Source: DSYU01 sp964437595
GTDB lineage: Bacteria; Chloroflexota; Anaerolineae; Anaerolineales; Anaerolineaceae
Direction: 5' to 3'
Length of the DNA: 64,000 nt
NCBI GenBank assembly: GCA_964437595.1
Contig: CAYTHO010000014.1
Span: 21,305 to 85,304, forward strand
Both the position numbers and the translations under genes were made by a program. Shown here one piece after another: positions 8,584 to 16,612 of the stretch. The notes beneath the pieces were generated by a model that saw only the letters and a program-made list of their open reading frames with translations, ran no database searches and was not told the origin of the DNA. Numbering within the stretch: the stretch's first letter is position 1; every line of letters begins with the position of its first letter.

Positions 8584-10209
8584 TTACCAGCTCGGTGGAA
8601 CAGGCCACCAGCTTCCCTCCCTTCCCTCGCGGGCCCGGTCCCAGGCATTGGCCATTTTTTCCAGCGAGCGGGCCGCCGGGTCGTCCAGAACATAGCCGCG
8701 GTAAAGGCCTGTGCGCGCGCCCGGGCCGCCGGTGCGCGTATCGCGGCAGTAGTTATAGAAGTCCATGAATGTGGTCATGGACGAACAGATACCGTATTTT
8801 TCAGGGTACAGGTTCATCGGTGAAACCGGGTCGATGGTATGGACGGTGTTGAGAATTTTGAGCAGCGAGCGCGGGTAAAAGTTGTACACCGATTCCGCCA
8901 GTTCGAGGGTCTCTTCGAAGGTTTCGTTGGTTTCGCCGGGAAGGTTGAGGGAGAAATATACAAAGAGATAGAAGCGGCGGCGGCTGAGGGCTTCCAGCGT
9001 CTCAAAAAACTGGTCTGTCGAATAATGCTTGCCGTTCAAGCGGCGGACGCGCTCGTTCCCCGAAAGCGGGCTGAGCGCCACGCAGGACTGCTCCATCACC
9101 ACGCTGCGGGCATAATCTTCAATGAAATCGGGGGGGGGAAGCTGGAAGAACTCGTTGTACACGCCGATCTTTACGCCGCTGGCGCGCAGCAGCGAGAAAA
9201 ATTTACGCCAGTATTCCTCGCCCAATACAGCGATATCGTAGGAAAGCGAGGCCTGAATGATGCCCCTGGCTTCCATCCTTTGCAAATCATCGACCACCTT
9301 TTCTGGGGAACGAATGATAATTCCATTACGCCCGGCCAGGCGTTTGTGCGACTCTTTCGATCCGCCGCAGTAGGAACAGTGGAACTTGCAGCCGCGCGCG
9401 GTGCAAGTCCAGCGGCCCAGGTAAGGGCTGGTCTCCAGCGCCTGGCGAGCTGCCGCCAGGTTGGTGACGATGTACTCGTGGACGAAGTATTCCTGGGCAT
9501 GCGAGAGGAAATCGAGGTCGACAAAATCAAGCGCGTCCAGGTCGGGCGTGCAGGCGGTATAAGAGAGTGGCGTTTCCAGAACGGGAGCCCCGCCCGCCGG
9601 AGCTTCCGCGGAAGCGGCGGGAGCATTGCGATAGGACAGGTTGGGGATGCCTTCAAGCCCGGCGAGGTGCTGCTGGGGGGTGTTTTGGGCCAGCAGATGC
9701 TGCACCAGGGCCAGTAAGGGCTTTTCGGCATCGCCGCGAACGATAAAATCGACCTGGGGGAAGTTCTCCAGGATTTCACGCGCAAAACCAGATGCTGAAA
9801 GCCCACCCAGCACCGTCCATGCGGATGGAATTACCGCTTTGCACATGCGGGCGGTTTCAACCGCGCCATAGCAGTGCTCATACCAGTGCAGGTCGATCAG
9901 GATCACTCGCGCCGAAGCCTGCTGGCCCAGCCACCGCTTCAGGTCGAAGTTGGGATCGAGCTGTTTTTCCAGAGGGTGGATGATGCCTTTCACCGGGATG
10001 CCGCTGGCGCGCAGCGCATTGATGATGGCGGGCAAGCCCAGCGGGACCAACCCATAAGGCCGGCCCGTATCTACGTCCGGTGAAAAGAGGGGACCTTGCT
10101 TGGCAGGATGGATATACAGCACCTGGGTGGGCGGTAAGCTGGCCGCCTGCCCTGGCCGGCGCCTGTGATGGCGCTGGCTGGGATCGTAAGCATCATCTAA
10201 CGGTCTCAT
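8584..10209 (-). CDS. B12-binding radical SAM protein of unknown substrate
   Basis: A 541-residue protein with a Rossmann-like cobalamin-binding domain (about residues 50-190, including the VLGGLSASGFA strand-loop) followed by a radical SAM barrel. The [4Fe-4S] motif is CKFHCSYC (Cys274, Cys278, Cys281), preceded by a Cys-Thr-Ala-Arg-Gly turn typical of this class. Later segments include FVYFSLNLPGETNETFEET, the conserved LPGET region of B12-radical SAM enzymes. Members methylate or rearrange unactivated carbons in natural products, lipids or cofactors. The start at 10209 is preferred because of a GGAG six bases upstream. No obvious partner gene sits beside it: the upstream genes are an ABC transporter and the downstream ones an exporter. 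A hairpin at 10233-10270 separates it from the transporter operon. Confidence 0.85.
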   Translation of the reverse strand: MRPLDDAYDPSQRHHRRRPGQAASLPPTQVLYIHPAKQGPLFSPDVDTGRPYGLVPLGLPAIINALRASGIPVKGIIHPLEKQLDPNFDLKRWLGQQASARVILIDLHWYEHCYGAVETARMCKAVIPSAWTVLGGLSASGFAREILENFPQVDFIVRGDAEKPLLALVQHLLAQNTPQQHLAGLEGIPNLSYRNAPAASAEAPAGGAPVLETPLSYTACTPDLDALDFVDLDFLSHAQEYFVHEYIVTNLAAARQALETSPYLGRWTCTARGCKFHCSYCGGSKESHKRLAGRNGIIIRSPEKVVDDLQRMEARGIIQASLSYDIAVLGEEYWRKFFSLLRASGVKIGVYNEFFQLPPPDFIEDYARSVVMEQSCVALSPLSGNERVRRLNGKHYSTDQFFETLEALSRRRFYLFVYFSLNLPGETNETFEETLELAESVYNFYPRSLLKILNTVHTIDPVSPMNLYPEKYGICSSMTTFMDFYNYCRDTRTGGPGARTGLYRGYVLDDPAARSLEKMANAWDRAREGREGSWWPVPPSW

Positions 10210-10232
10210 ACCCGCTCCAATCATTAAACACG

Positions 10233-10270
10233 ATGGTTCAGAAAGGATGTTTCAACCCTTTCTGAACCAT
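10233..10270. repeat. 14-bp inverted repeat (hairpin) between transporter operon and radical SAM gene
   Basis: ATGGTTCAGAAAGG and its exact complement are separated by a 10-base loop. There is no T-run on either side, so it is not a classical intrinsic terminator. It could mark the end of the transporter transcript or act as an operator. Confidence 0.6.
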
Positions 10271-10334
10271 AAAGCAAACAGAACCATAAATGATGTGGGG
10301 CGCGAAGGAGCATTGGATATACGAGCACGGGTCT

Positions 10335-11345
10335 TTACTTCCGAGGAAACAGGCTGGATAGATCCTTGCGCTCCAACACATCGTTTTTCTCGAACAGGTA
10401 ACAGGCTGCCACCTGCGATTCGTTCACCCGGTACAGCGGCGGGGGGGCCTGGGTACACTTTTCAAGAATATGCGGGCAGCGGGTGGCAAACTTGCAGCCC
10501 TGGTTGTCGACGATCTTGCGGTTGGCCTCTTCCGCCGCCTTCCCCCACAGCATTTTCGGATCGGGCCAAGGGATGGAATTAACCAGCAAGCAGGTATAGG
10601 GATGCTGAGGGTCGCGGATCACTTTTTCGACATCCCCAGCTTCCATCACCGAGCCCTTGTAAAGCACCATGATGTAATCGCTGACGTGGTAAGCCGTGGT
10701 CAGATCGTGGGTAATGTACAGCACGGGGATGCCGCTTTCCTGGTTGAGCTCGCGGATTTGCTTGAGAATGACCGCGCGCATGGAGGCATCCACCATCGAC
10801 ACCGGTTCATCAGCGACCAGCAGCTTGGGCTGGAGGATGAGGGCGCGCGCCACGGCGATACGCTGGCGCTGCCCGCCGCTTAACTGGTGCGGAAAACGCC
10901 CGAGGGTTTCTTCTGGACGCAAGCCCACCCGGCGGAGCGCGTTTTCCATCAGCTCATAGGCCTCGCTCTTATCCTTCGCCAGCTTGAAGTTTTTGATGGG
11001 AATGCTGAGCAGGTTATCCACTTTATAGAAGGGGTTATAGACCGCGAATGGATCCTGGAACACGGCCTGAACGAAGCGGCGGAACTTAGTCGTTTCGGCT
11101 TTATCGAGCTTCCAGATATCACTGCCTTCGAATTTGACAGAGCCGATGGAGGGCTCGTAGAAGCCGAGCAGGAGCATCATCATAGTGGTTTTGCCGCTGC
11201 CGCTTTCTCCCGCCACGGTGATAATGTGCGGGTAGTTTTCCTGGACGGCAAAGGTCATATCGTCCAGGGCCACATTCGCTTGCTTACTGCCAACCGCGCC
11301 GCCAAATACTTTGGTTACATTTTGGAGTTCTACGATCGCTGTCAT
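10335..11345 (-). CDS. Opp/Dpp-type ABC transporter ATP-binding protein (DppF/OppF class)
   Basis: A 336-residue ATPase, second of the pair energising the importer. It shows Walker A VAGESGSGKTTMM, a Q-loop FQDPF, the signature LSGGQRQRIAVARAL, and Walker B LLVADEPVSMVDAS. The C-terminal oligopeptide-transporter extension contains four cysteines (GCKFATRC, KC, AACYLF), a pattern proposed to bind an iron-sulfur cluster in this family. Its ATG overlaps the stop codon of the preceding ATPase gene by four bases (ATGA), so translation is probably coupled. With the sugar-linked regulator and glycosidase-like neighbours, oligosaccharides are as likely a cargo as peptides. Confidence 0.93.
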   Translation of the reverse strand: MTAIVELQNVTKVFGGAVGSKQANVALDDMTFAVQENYPHIITVAGESGSGKTTMMMLLLGFYEPSIGSVKFEGSDIWKLDKAETTKFRRFVQAVFQDPFAVYNPFYKVDNLLSIPIKNFKLAKDKSEAYELMENALRRVGLRPEETLGRFPHQLSGGQRQRIAVARALILQPKLLVADEPVSMVDASMRAVILKQIRELNQESGIPVLYITHDLTTAYHVSDYIMVLYKGSVMEAGDVEKVIRDPQHPYTCLLVNSIPWPDPKMLWGKAAEEANRKIVDNQGCKFATRCPHILEKCTQAPPPLYRVNESQVAACYLFEKNDVLERKDLSSLFPRK

Positions 11346-12322
11346 AATTGCACTCCATCATAGATGTGGCAGGAAACCCACCGGCCAGGTTTGATTTGTA
11401 CCAACGGGGCGGCCTGCTTCGAACATATCTCACCAACGACTTCCGGGCAGCGGGAGGTGAATGGACAGCCCGGCGGCGGGTTGATCACGGAAGGTGGAAT
11501 GCCGGGGATACCTTCAAATAAGCCGCGTTGACCCAGGCGGGGTAGGCTGCGAATCAGGGCGCGGGTGTAGGGGTGGAGTGGATCGGCAAAGATGTCATTG
11601 ACTTCACCAACTTCCATCAGGTGCCCGGCATACATCACCGCCAGCCGGTCCACGCTTTGCGCCATCAATCCCATATCATGACCGATCAGGATCATGGAGA
11701 GATTCAAGTCTCGCACCAGGCCGGTGATGGTCTCCATCACCTCGCGTTGAATTACCACGTCGAGCGCGCTGGTTGGCTCATCAGCGATGAGCAGCTTGGG
11801 ACGCAGGGCGATGGCAATGGCCAGGCAGACGCGCTGCTTCATGCCGCCGCTTAGTTCGTGGGGGAACAAGTCGGCAACCCGGGCGGGAAGCTCCGCCACT
11901 TCAAGCAGTTCGGTGACGATCCTTTGTTTCTCGCCGTTATTGGCAAAGCTCACGCCATGGTCGATCATGCCATCGACAATTTGCGCCTTGATGCGCGCCA
12001 CCGGGTTGAGCGAGTTCATGGCGCCCTGGGGCATATAGGATACCTGGCTGAGGCGCACCCGGCGCATTTCATCCTGGCTGAGCTTGAGCAGATCCGTGCC
12101 ATCCAGATTGATCGTGCCGGTGGTCGTGCCCGGCGGGCGGACCATGCGCATAATGGAAAGCGCCATGGTGGTTTTGCCCGACCCCGACTCCCCGACCAGG
12201 CCTAATTTCTTTCCAGATTCGAGGATCAGGTCCACCCCATCCACGGCCTTAACCGTGCCAGCCTTGACGTAGAAATAGGTATGCAGGTCTTTAATTTCCA
12301 GCAGGACTTGTTGTTTGTTCAT
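11342..12322 (-). CDS. Opp/Dpp-type ABC transporter ATP-binding protein (DppD/OppD class)
   Basis: A 326-residue ATPase, first of the pair. Walker A is GESGSGKTTMAL, the signature is LSGGMKQRVCLAIAIAL, and Walker B is LLIADEPTSALD. The C-terminal Oligo_HPY region has the sequence PPPGCPFTSRCPEV with two further cysteines (ICSKQ, VSCHIY). The ATG at 12322 overlaps the TGA of the permease gene (ATGA) and has a GGAGG site 6 bases upstream, so an upstream in-frame start is rejected. It forms a heterodimer with the next ATPase on the DppB/DppC-like permeases in family members of this kind. Confidence 0.93.
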   Translation of the reverse strand: MNKQQVLLEIKDLHTYFYVKAGTVKAVDGVDLILESGKKLGLVGESGSGKTTMALSIMRMVRPPGTTTGTINLDGTDLLKLSQDEMRRVRLSQVSYMPQGAMNSLNPVARIKAQIVDGMIDHGVSFANNGEKQRIVTELLEVAELPARVADLFPHELSGGMKQRVCLAIAIALRPKLLIADEPTSALDVVIQREVMETITGLVRDLNLSMILIGHDMGLMAQSVDRLAVMYAGHLMEVGEVNDIFADPLHPYTRALIRSLPRLGQRGLFEGIPGIPPSVINPPPGCPFTSRCPEVVGEICSKQAAPLVQIKPGRWVSCHIYDGVQL

Positions 12323-13170
12323 ACCGTCCTCCGTCTGCGAGGGTTGGCAACTTCGTCGAGGCCGATAGAAATCAGCACCAGAGAGGTGAGCGTAAGCACA
12401 ATGACAGCCACAGGCTCCAGAATCCACCACCACAGGCCGAGCAGAAAGGCGGAATAGTAGTTGACGTAGAACAGGGTCATGCCCATAGTAGGCTCGCGGC
12501 GGCTGCCGATGCCGAGCGCTTCCAGGCCCAGGGAAGACATGATGCCGCCGTATACCGAGGTAGACAGGCTCATCACCAGGAAGGGCGCCAGGTTGGGGAC
12601 CAGTTCTTTCATGATGATCTCAAAGCCGCCCATACCACCCAGCTTGGCCATCATGACGAAGGGGCGCTCGCGCATGGAGAGCACCTGGGCGCGGATGGCG
12701 CGCGCGGAGCCAGCCCAAGAGACAATCGAGACGATTAACCCCATTTCTACCACCCCAAGGGTGATGTTCTTAAACGTGGTAGCAATCAGCACGAGAATAA
12801 GGAAGCTGGGAATGGTAAGATACACATCAATGAAGGAAGTAATGATGGTATCGAGGACGCCGCCTACGTACCCGGCGATGAAGCCAAGTACAATCCCTAC
12901 TCCAAGGCCGATCGCGCCTGCAATAGCGCCTATCTGAAGGGTCAGGCCGGTGCCGATGATCATCATTGCCAGTAGATCGCGGCCCTGGGCATCGGTGCCA
13001 AAGGGGAACTCAGCGCTGGGGGGCCGGTTGATGTTGATTGTCTGCAGGTAAGCGGCTTTAGGATCAATGAACATGCGGCCTATCACAGAAAACAAAATCA
13101 GGGCAACTAAAATTCCCAGGCCCACACCTAACATCGGGTTACGCTTGACGTATTCGAAGAAACCTTTCAT
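12319..13170 (-). CDS. Opp/Dpp-type ABC transporter permease (DppC/OppC class)
   Basis: A 283-residue inner-membrane permease with an N-terminal helix (about 15-35), the OppC-type extracellular loop ending in EFPFGTDAQGRDLLAMM, and five further helices. The cytoplasmic coupling motif is SWAGSARAIRAQVLSMRERPFVMMAKLGGMG, which docks onto the ATPase (quoted here only as the family EAA-like loop, about residues 150-180). It sits 5 bases after the DppB-like gene and overlaps the next gene by 4 bases. Confidence 0.93.
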   Translation of the reverse strand: MKGFFEYVKRNPMLGVGLGILVALILFSVIGRMFIDPKAAYLQTININRPPSAEFPFGTDAQGRDLLAMMIIGTGLTLQIGAIAGAIGLGVGIVLGFIAGYVGGVLDTIITSFIDVYLTIPSFLILVLIATTFKNITLGVVEMGLIVSIVSWAGSARAIRAQVLSMRERPFVMMAKLGGMGGFEIIMKELVPNLAPFLVMSLSTSVYGGIMSSLGLEALGIGSRREPTMGMTLFYVNYYSAFLLGLWWWILEPVAVIVLTLTSLVLISIGLDEVANPRRRRTV

Positions 13171-13175
13171 GGCGG

Positions 13176-14192
13176 TTACCCTTTCTGCGCCCGGTAGGTA
13201 ATGCGCGGATCCAACAGCGGATAGATCAAATCCACCAGGAAGGTGGCCAGGGCAATGCTCATCACCATGATGATGACGATGCCGTAAAGCAGAAAATAGT
13301 CGAACTGGCCGATCGCGGTTCCCAGGGTGTTACCAATGCCGTTATAGTTGAAATACGTCTCTGCAACGGATGCGCCGGTGATGATAAAACCCAACCGGAG
13401 GGCCAAACCCGTCACGGAAGGCAGCATGGCGTTGCGCAAAAGGTAGCGGAAGAAGATGCGCGAGCTTTTCAATCCGCGCGCTTCCGCAAAGGTGGCGTAG
13501 TCTTCGCCTTCTACCGTAACCATCATGGCGCGCATTTGCAGCGCCCAGGTAGACGCCTCAACAAGAACGATGGTTAAGATGGGCAAAATGGCATGCTGAC
13601 CATAATCCAAAAGGAACTTCATGCTGGTCCAATCCTCTTTCAGGGTGCGCGAATACGCGCCGCCCATGGGCAGCAGCTTCAGGCGAAAGGCCACAAAGTA
13701 GATCAGAACCAGGGCGACCAGGAACTGCGGGACGGATGACAGCACCAGCATGGGGGGGACGATGAGGTTGTTCACCCAGGCGGGCGTCTTGTTCCACCCC
13801 AACAGGGCGCCCAGCAATACCCCCAGGATAAAAGCGATCGCAATTCCGATCACCACAAATGGCAAGGTTACACGACCGCGAGCGATGATGATTTCCATTA
13901 CTGTACGAGGGTAGTTGTAGATGGAATAGCCAAAATCCAGGCGCATGACGTTCCCCAGATAGGTGAGGTACTGCTGCCAGAGGGGCTTATCCAATCCGAA
14001 CAATTGGGTGTACTTGTTAATCATCAGGTCGGCATCGGCCTGTTTGCGGCCCTGGCTCGCAATCTGTTGTACCATCATTTCTTTAATCGGGTCGCGACCG
14101 GTCAGGTGCGGCAGGATAAAGTTTATGCTGGCAGCCGTCCAGACCACCATAAACAGGAAGAACACGCGGCGGATCAGGTAGTTTAATCGCAT
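13176..14192 (-). CDS. Opp/Dpp-type ABC transporter permease (DppB/OppB class)
   Basis: A 338-residue inner-membrane permease. It begins with the family-typical RRVFFLFMVVWTAASINF helix, has a long periplasmic loop (about 35-105), and then five membrane helices. The coupling loop reads EDYATFAEARGLKSSRIFF near residues 230-250. A GGAG site lies upstream of the ATG at 14192. It heads the permease/ATPase part of the operon, separated from the substrate-binding protein gene by 180 bases that hold a perfect 26-bp palindrome. Confidence 0.93.
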   Translation of the reverse strand: MRLNYLIRRVFFLFMVVWTAASINFILPHLTGRDPIKEMMVQQIASQGRKQADADLMINKYTQLFGLDKPLWQQYLTYLGNVMRLDFGYSIYNYPRTVMEIIIARGRVTLPFVVIGIAIAFILGVLLGALLGWNKTPAWVNNLIVPPMLVLSSVPQFLVALVLIYFVAFRLKLLPMGGAYSRTLKEDWTSMKFLLDYGQHAILPILTIVLVEASTWALQMRAMMVTVEGEDYATFAEARGLKSSRIFFRYLLRNAMLPSVTGLALRLGFIITGASVAETYFNYNGIGNTLGTAIGQFDYFLLYGIVIIMVMSIALATFLVDLIYPLLDPRITYRAQKG

Positions 14193-14289
14193 GTTTCAGT
14201 CTCCATCGCTAGCGGATTTCCGGTCGTTGGCGAAAGACCGAAATGAAGGGCAGCGCCAATCCAGAGGGAATTCCTCGCCCAATGGGTAC

Positions 14290-14315
14290 AGGGGGCCTGA
14301 GCGCTCAGGCCCCCT
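14290..14315. repeat. Perfect 26-bp palindrome between binding-protein gene and permeases
   Basis: AGGGGGCCTGAGC is followed directly by its complement, giving a GC-rich hairpin in the mRNA. No U-run follows on the minus strand. Such hairpins after binding-protein genes often protect the upstream mRNA end, keeping the binding protein in excess over the permeases; that role is inferred. Confidence 0.75.
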
Positions 14316-14371
14316 GACCAGGTTATGGTTATGCAAACATATGGATCGGCATAAACAATCTCAGGACGAGA

Positions 14372-16219
14372 TTATGCGCCGGTCGCTTCCAAACCGAGGA
14401 CCACCTGCAAGGCAGTCAGGTGCCAGAGAGCCGAGTTCATATAGGGGTTATCGACGGTTGGCCAGCCTTTCCAGAAGGTGGTATTGACGGGTACGCGGTG
14501 ATACCACTGTACCAGGGGCACATCGGGCAGTTGTTCGTAGTAGATTTCCATACCCTGCTTGAACAGATCCTTCATCTTCGGGTCGTCCATGGCGGTCTTA
14601 TTCATCTGGTCTGTAACGGCCTTGAAGTCATCGTTCTGCCAGCGGGTAATGTTGTCCCAATCCTGCTCGCCCATCGGCTTGGGCGCGCGGTAGTACAGGT
14701 AGAAGGTATCGTAAGGATCGACCGTGGAGCCGCCATGACCGAAGAGGAACATGGAGGCGCGGCCATCCACCTTGGCGGCCCAAACATCCGGCGGAACCTT
14801 GTGCTCGCAGGCGAAGCCGGCGGCGCGGAGCTGCTCGGCCACGATTGGAGCGATATCGCCGAACAGCGGTACCGCGGCATAGAGGTCGGCGTCTGGCCGG
14901 GCGCCATCTTTGTCGACCCAGAAGCCTTCACCGTCCTTGGTGAAGCCGGCTTCTTCCATCAACTGCGCGCTCTTTTCCAGGTTGAATTCGAGCACGTTGT
15001 ATTTATCGGTAACGTCCTTGATGCCCGCCATGTACTCATCGAGTTTCTTGAACTCGGGGAAGGGCGAGAAGGCTACCTTACCGGCGCCGCTCCAGCCAAC
15101 ATCCACCACCTTCTGCTGGTCAAGCGCGTACGCAACGGCCCAGCGAACCTTTGGATTATCGAACGGCGGCTTCATCGTGCAGAACTGCACCGAGATCGGC
15201 CACCAGTCCGTATAACCAAAGGGCGGTTTGTTGGTCCAGCTGATGATGTGGTCAGAAGCCTGGGCCAGCAGGCTGGTGACGACCAGCGGGCGCAGGTCAA
15301 GCGACTGATCAATCTCATCGTTGATCAACTGCTGGGCAGCCAGCGTGTCGCTGGTGAAGGGCTGAACCTGGAAGCGCCAGACATCCGGGTACTTAGAAAC
15401 GAAGCCGGACTCAACGGCCCACCAGGTGGGGCGAATATCAAAATAGGTCACCTGATCGGTAGACTCGCTGACGCCGTAGGGGCCGGTAGAAACGGGCCAA
15501 CCCTTGGCAACATCAAAGAATTTTTCCTCGACCAGTTTGGCGGGGTCAAGCGTGCTGTAAACGTGGGCGGGCTGAATGGCAGTGTCATCGCCCAGGTCAT
15601 AGCGGAAGGTGAGGCTCTTAAAGAAGAAGCGCCAATCAGTCTGCTTTAGGGTGATCTTCAAGGTAACATCATCGACTGCTTCAACTTTTTCGAGCTCGGC
15701 CTTGTATGTGCCAGAGCGGTTGAGGCCATCGACCGTCTTCAGGGTCTCCATGGACCAGACGACGTCTTTGGCCGTGAACGGCGTGCCATCACTCCACTTG
15801 ATGCCCTTGCGGAAGGTGATGGTGCACTCGGTGGCATCATCATTGTATTTGTAGCTTTCAGCCAGCCACATGTAGGTCTTGTCTGCATGGGAGCCATAGA
15901 AAGCGCAGGGTTCGTACAGAAGCGCGTTGCCAATCTGGTGGTTGTAGGCAGATGGGTAGGCGCCATGGTTACCGGCAGCAACGGCGCCGTAAGAGTAAAC
16001 GAGCGTGCGATTGCGGGGGACATCGCCAAGGGGCCAGGCAGAGGGATGTTCCGCAGCCTTTGGAGCTTCAGTAGCCTGGGGTTGGGCCGGGGCAGTGGTC
16101 GGTTGGCTTTCCACAGGCGCAGCGGTTGGCGCTGCGGATGGTTGGCAGGCAGTGAGTATGGTTCCGGCTACAACGGCCCCAGAAACGCGCAAAAACTCCC
16201 TACGGGAAATGCTGGACAT
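14372..16219 (-). CDS. Family 5 extracellular solute-binding lipoprotein (Opp/Dpp type)
   Basis: A 615-residue binding protein for the importer. The N-terminus combines a twin-arginine motif (SRREFLRVSG, residues 5-14) with a lipobox LTAC (Cys25), then a Pro/Ala/Thr linker. The mature part has the SBP_bac_5 landmarks: TFRKGIKWSDGTPFTAKDV near residue 130 and a C-terminal domain with RAAGFACEHKVPPDVWAAKV. Family members bind peptides, nickel, or, in thermophilic and saccharolytic bacteria, cello-, xylo- or manno-oligosaccharides. Because the cluster contains a LacI-like-domain hybrid regulator and no peptidase, a sugar ligand is favoured but not shown. An AAGGAG site precedes the ATG. Confidence 0.93.
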   Translation of the reverse strand: MSSISRREFLRVSGAVVAGTILTACQPSAAPTAAPVESQPTTAPAQPQATEAPKAAEHPSAWPLGDVPRNRTLVYSYGAVAAGNHGAYPSAYNHQIGNALLYEPCAFYGSHADKTYMWLAESYKYNDDATECTITFRKGIKWSDGTPFTAKDVVWSMETLKTVDGLNRSGTYKAELEKVEAVDDVTLKITLKQTDWRFFFKSLTFRYDLGDDTAIQPAHVYSTLDPAKLVEEKFFDVAKGWPVSTGPYGVSESTDQVTYFDIRPTWWAVESGFVSKYPDVWRFQVQPFTSDTLAAQQLINDEIDQSLDLRPLVVTSLLAQASDHIISWTNKPPFGYTDWWPISVQFCTMKPPFDNPKVRWAVAYALDQQKVVDVGWSGAGKVAFSPFPEFKKLDEYMAGIKDVTDKYNVLEFNLEKSAQLMEEAGFTKDGEGFWVDKDGARPDADLYAAVPLFGDIAPIVAEQLRAAGFACEHKVPPDVWAAKVDGRASMFLFGHGGSTVDPYDTFYLYYRAPKPMGEQDWDNITRWQNDDFKAVTDQMNKTAMDDPKMKDLFKQGMEIYYEQLPDVPLVQWYHRVPVNTTFWKGWPTVDNPYMNSALWHLTALQVVLGLEATGA

Positions 16220-16612
16220 TTTCTTCTCCTTGTGTTTGCCTTTTCACGGGTCTGAAATGTGTCAGAAATAGAGGGTTAGTAGGAGACAATGGGTATGCTT
16301 TTGATCGATCTGAGCCTCCTTTCGATATCTGGTTTAATGATTCGTCATCAGGTTCACTGCAACCATGTGCTGATCCCGCTGCCTTTCGTCACGGTTTTCA
16401 GCAATGGCGGAAGGACCAGTTATCGAAAATGAACACCTTCCTGGAAATGGTTAAATTCGTACCTGATTGTCAGAGAAAACGATCTGCTCTAAAGTTATAG
16501 CATACCTGATATGCCTGGGCATATACTTATGAGACTCGTTCATTCAATTTTGTAGCCATTTCAGCTTAAATTTTCAATGAATTTTGAACCATCCAGCTCA
16601 ATAACACAGACC
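16220..16612. other. Non-coding leader region with candidate promoter and operator for the transporter operon
   Basis: About 390 bases without a convincing gene. It holds the candidate extended -10 at 16494-16504 and a 16-bp palindrome at 16509-16524, listed separately. The transcript from there would carry a leader of roughly 270 bases before the binding-protein gene. Confidence 0.5.
16494..16524 (-). promoter_or_regulatory. Candidate promoter with palindromic operator (ATATGCC-TG-GGCATAT)
   Basis: On the minus strand an extended -10 (TATGCTATAAC) lies at 16494-16504. The 7-bp inverted repeat ATATGCC/GGCATAT at 16509-16524 occupies the -35 position, where no -35 consensus is seen. That arrangement fits a promoter controlled by a DNA-binding regulator such as the AraC-type hybrid protein encoded at 19701-23387, which is an inference. 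Confidence 0.4.

Noticed and set aside
14420..15649. Plus-strand open frame of 409 codons opposite the solute-binding protein gene
   Set aside because: It is antisense to a clear SBP_bac_5 gene and has no family features.
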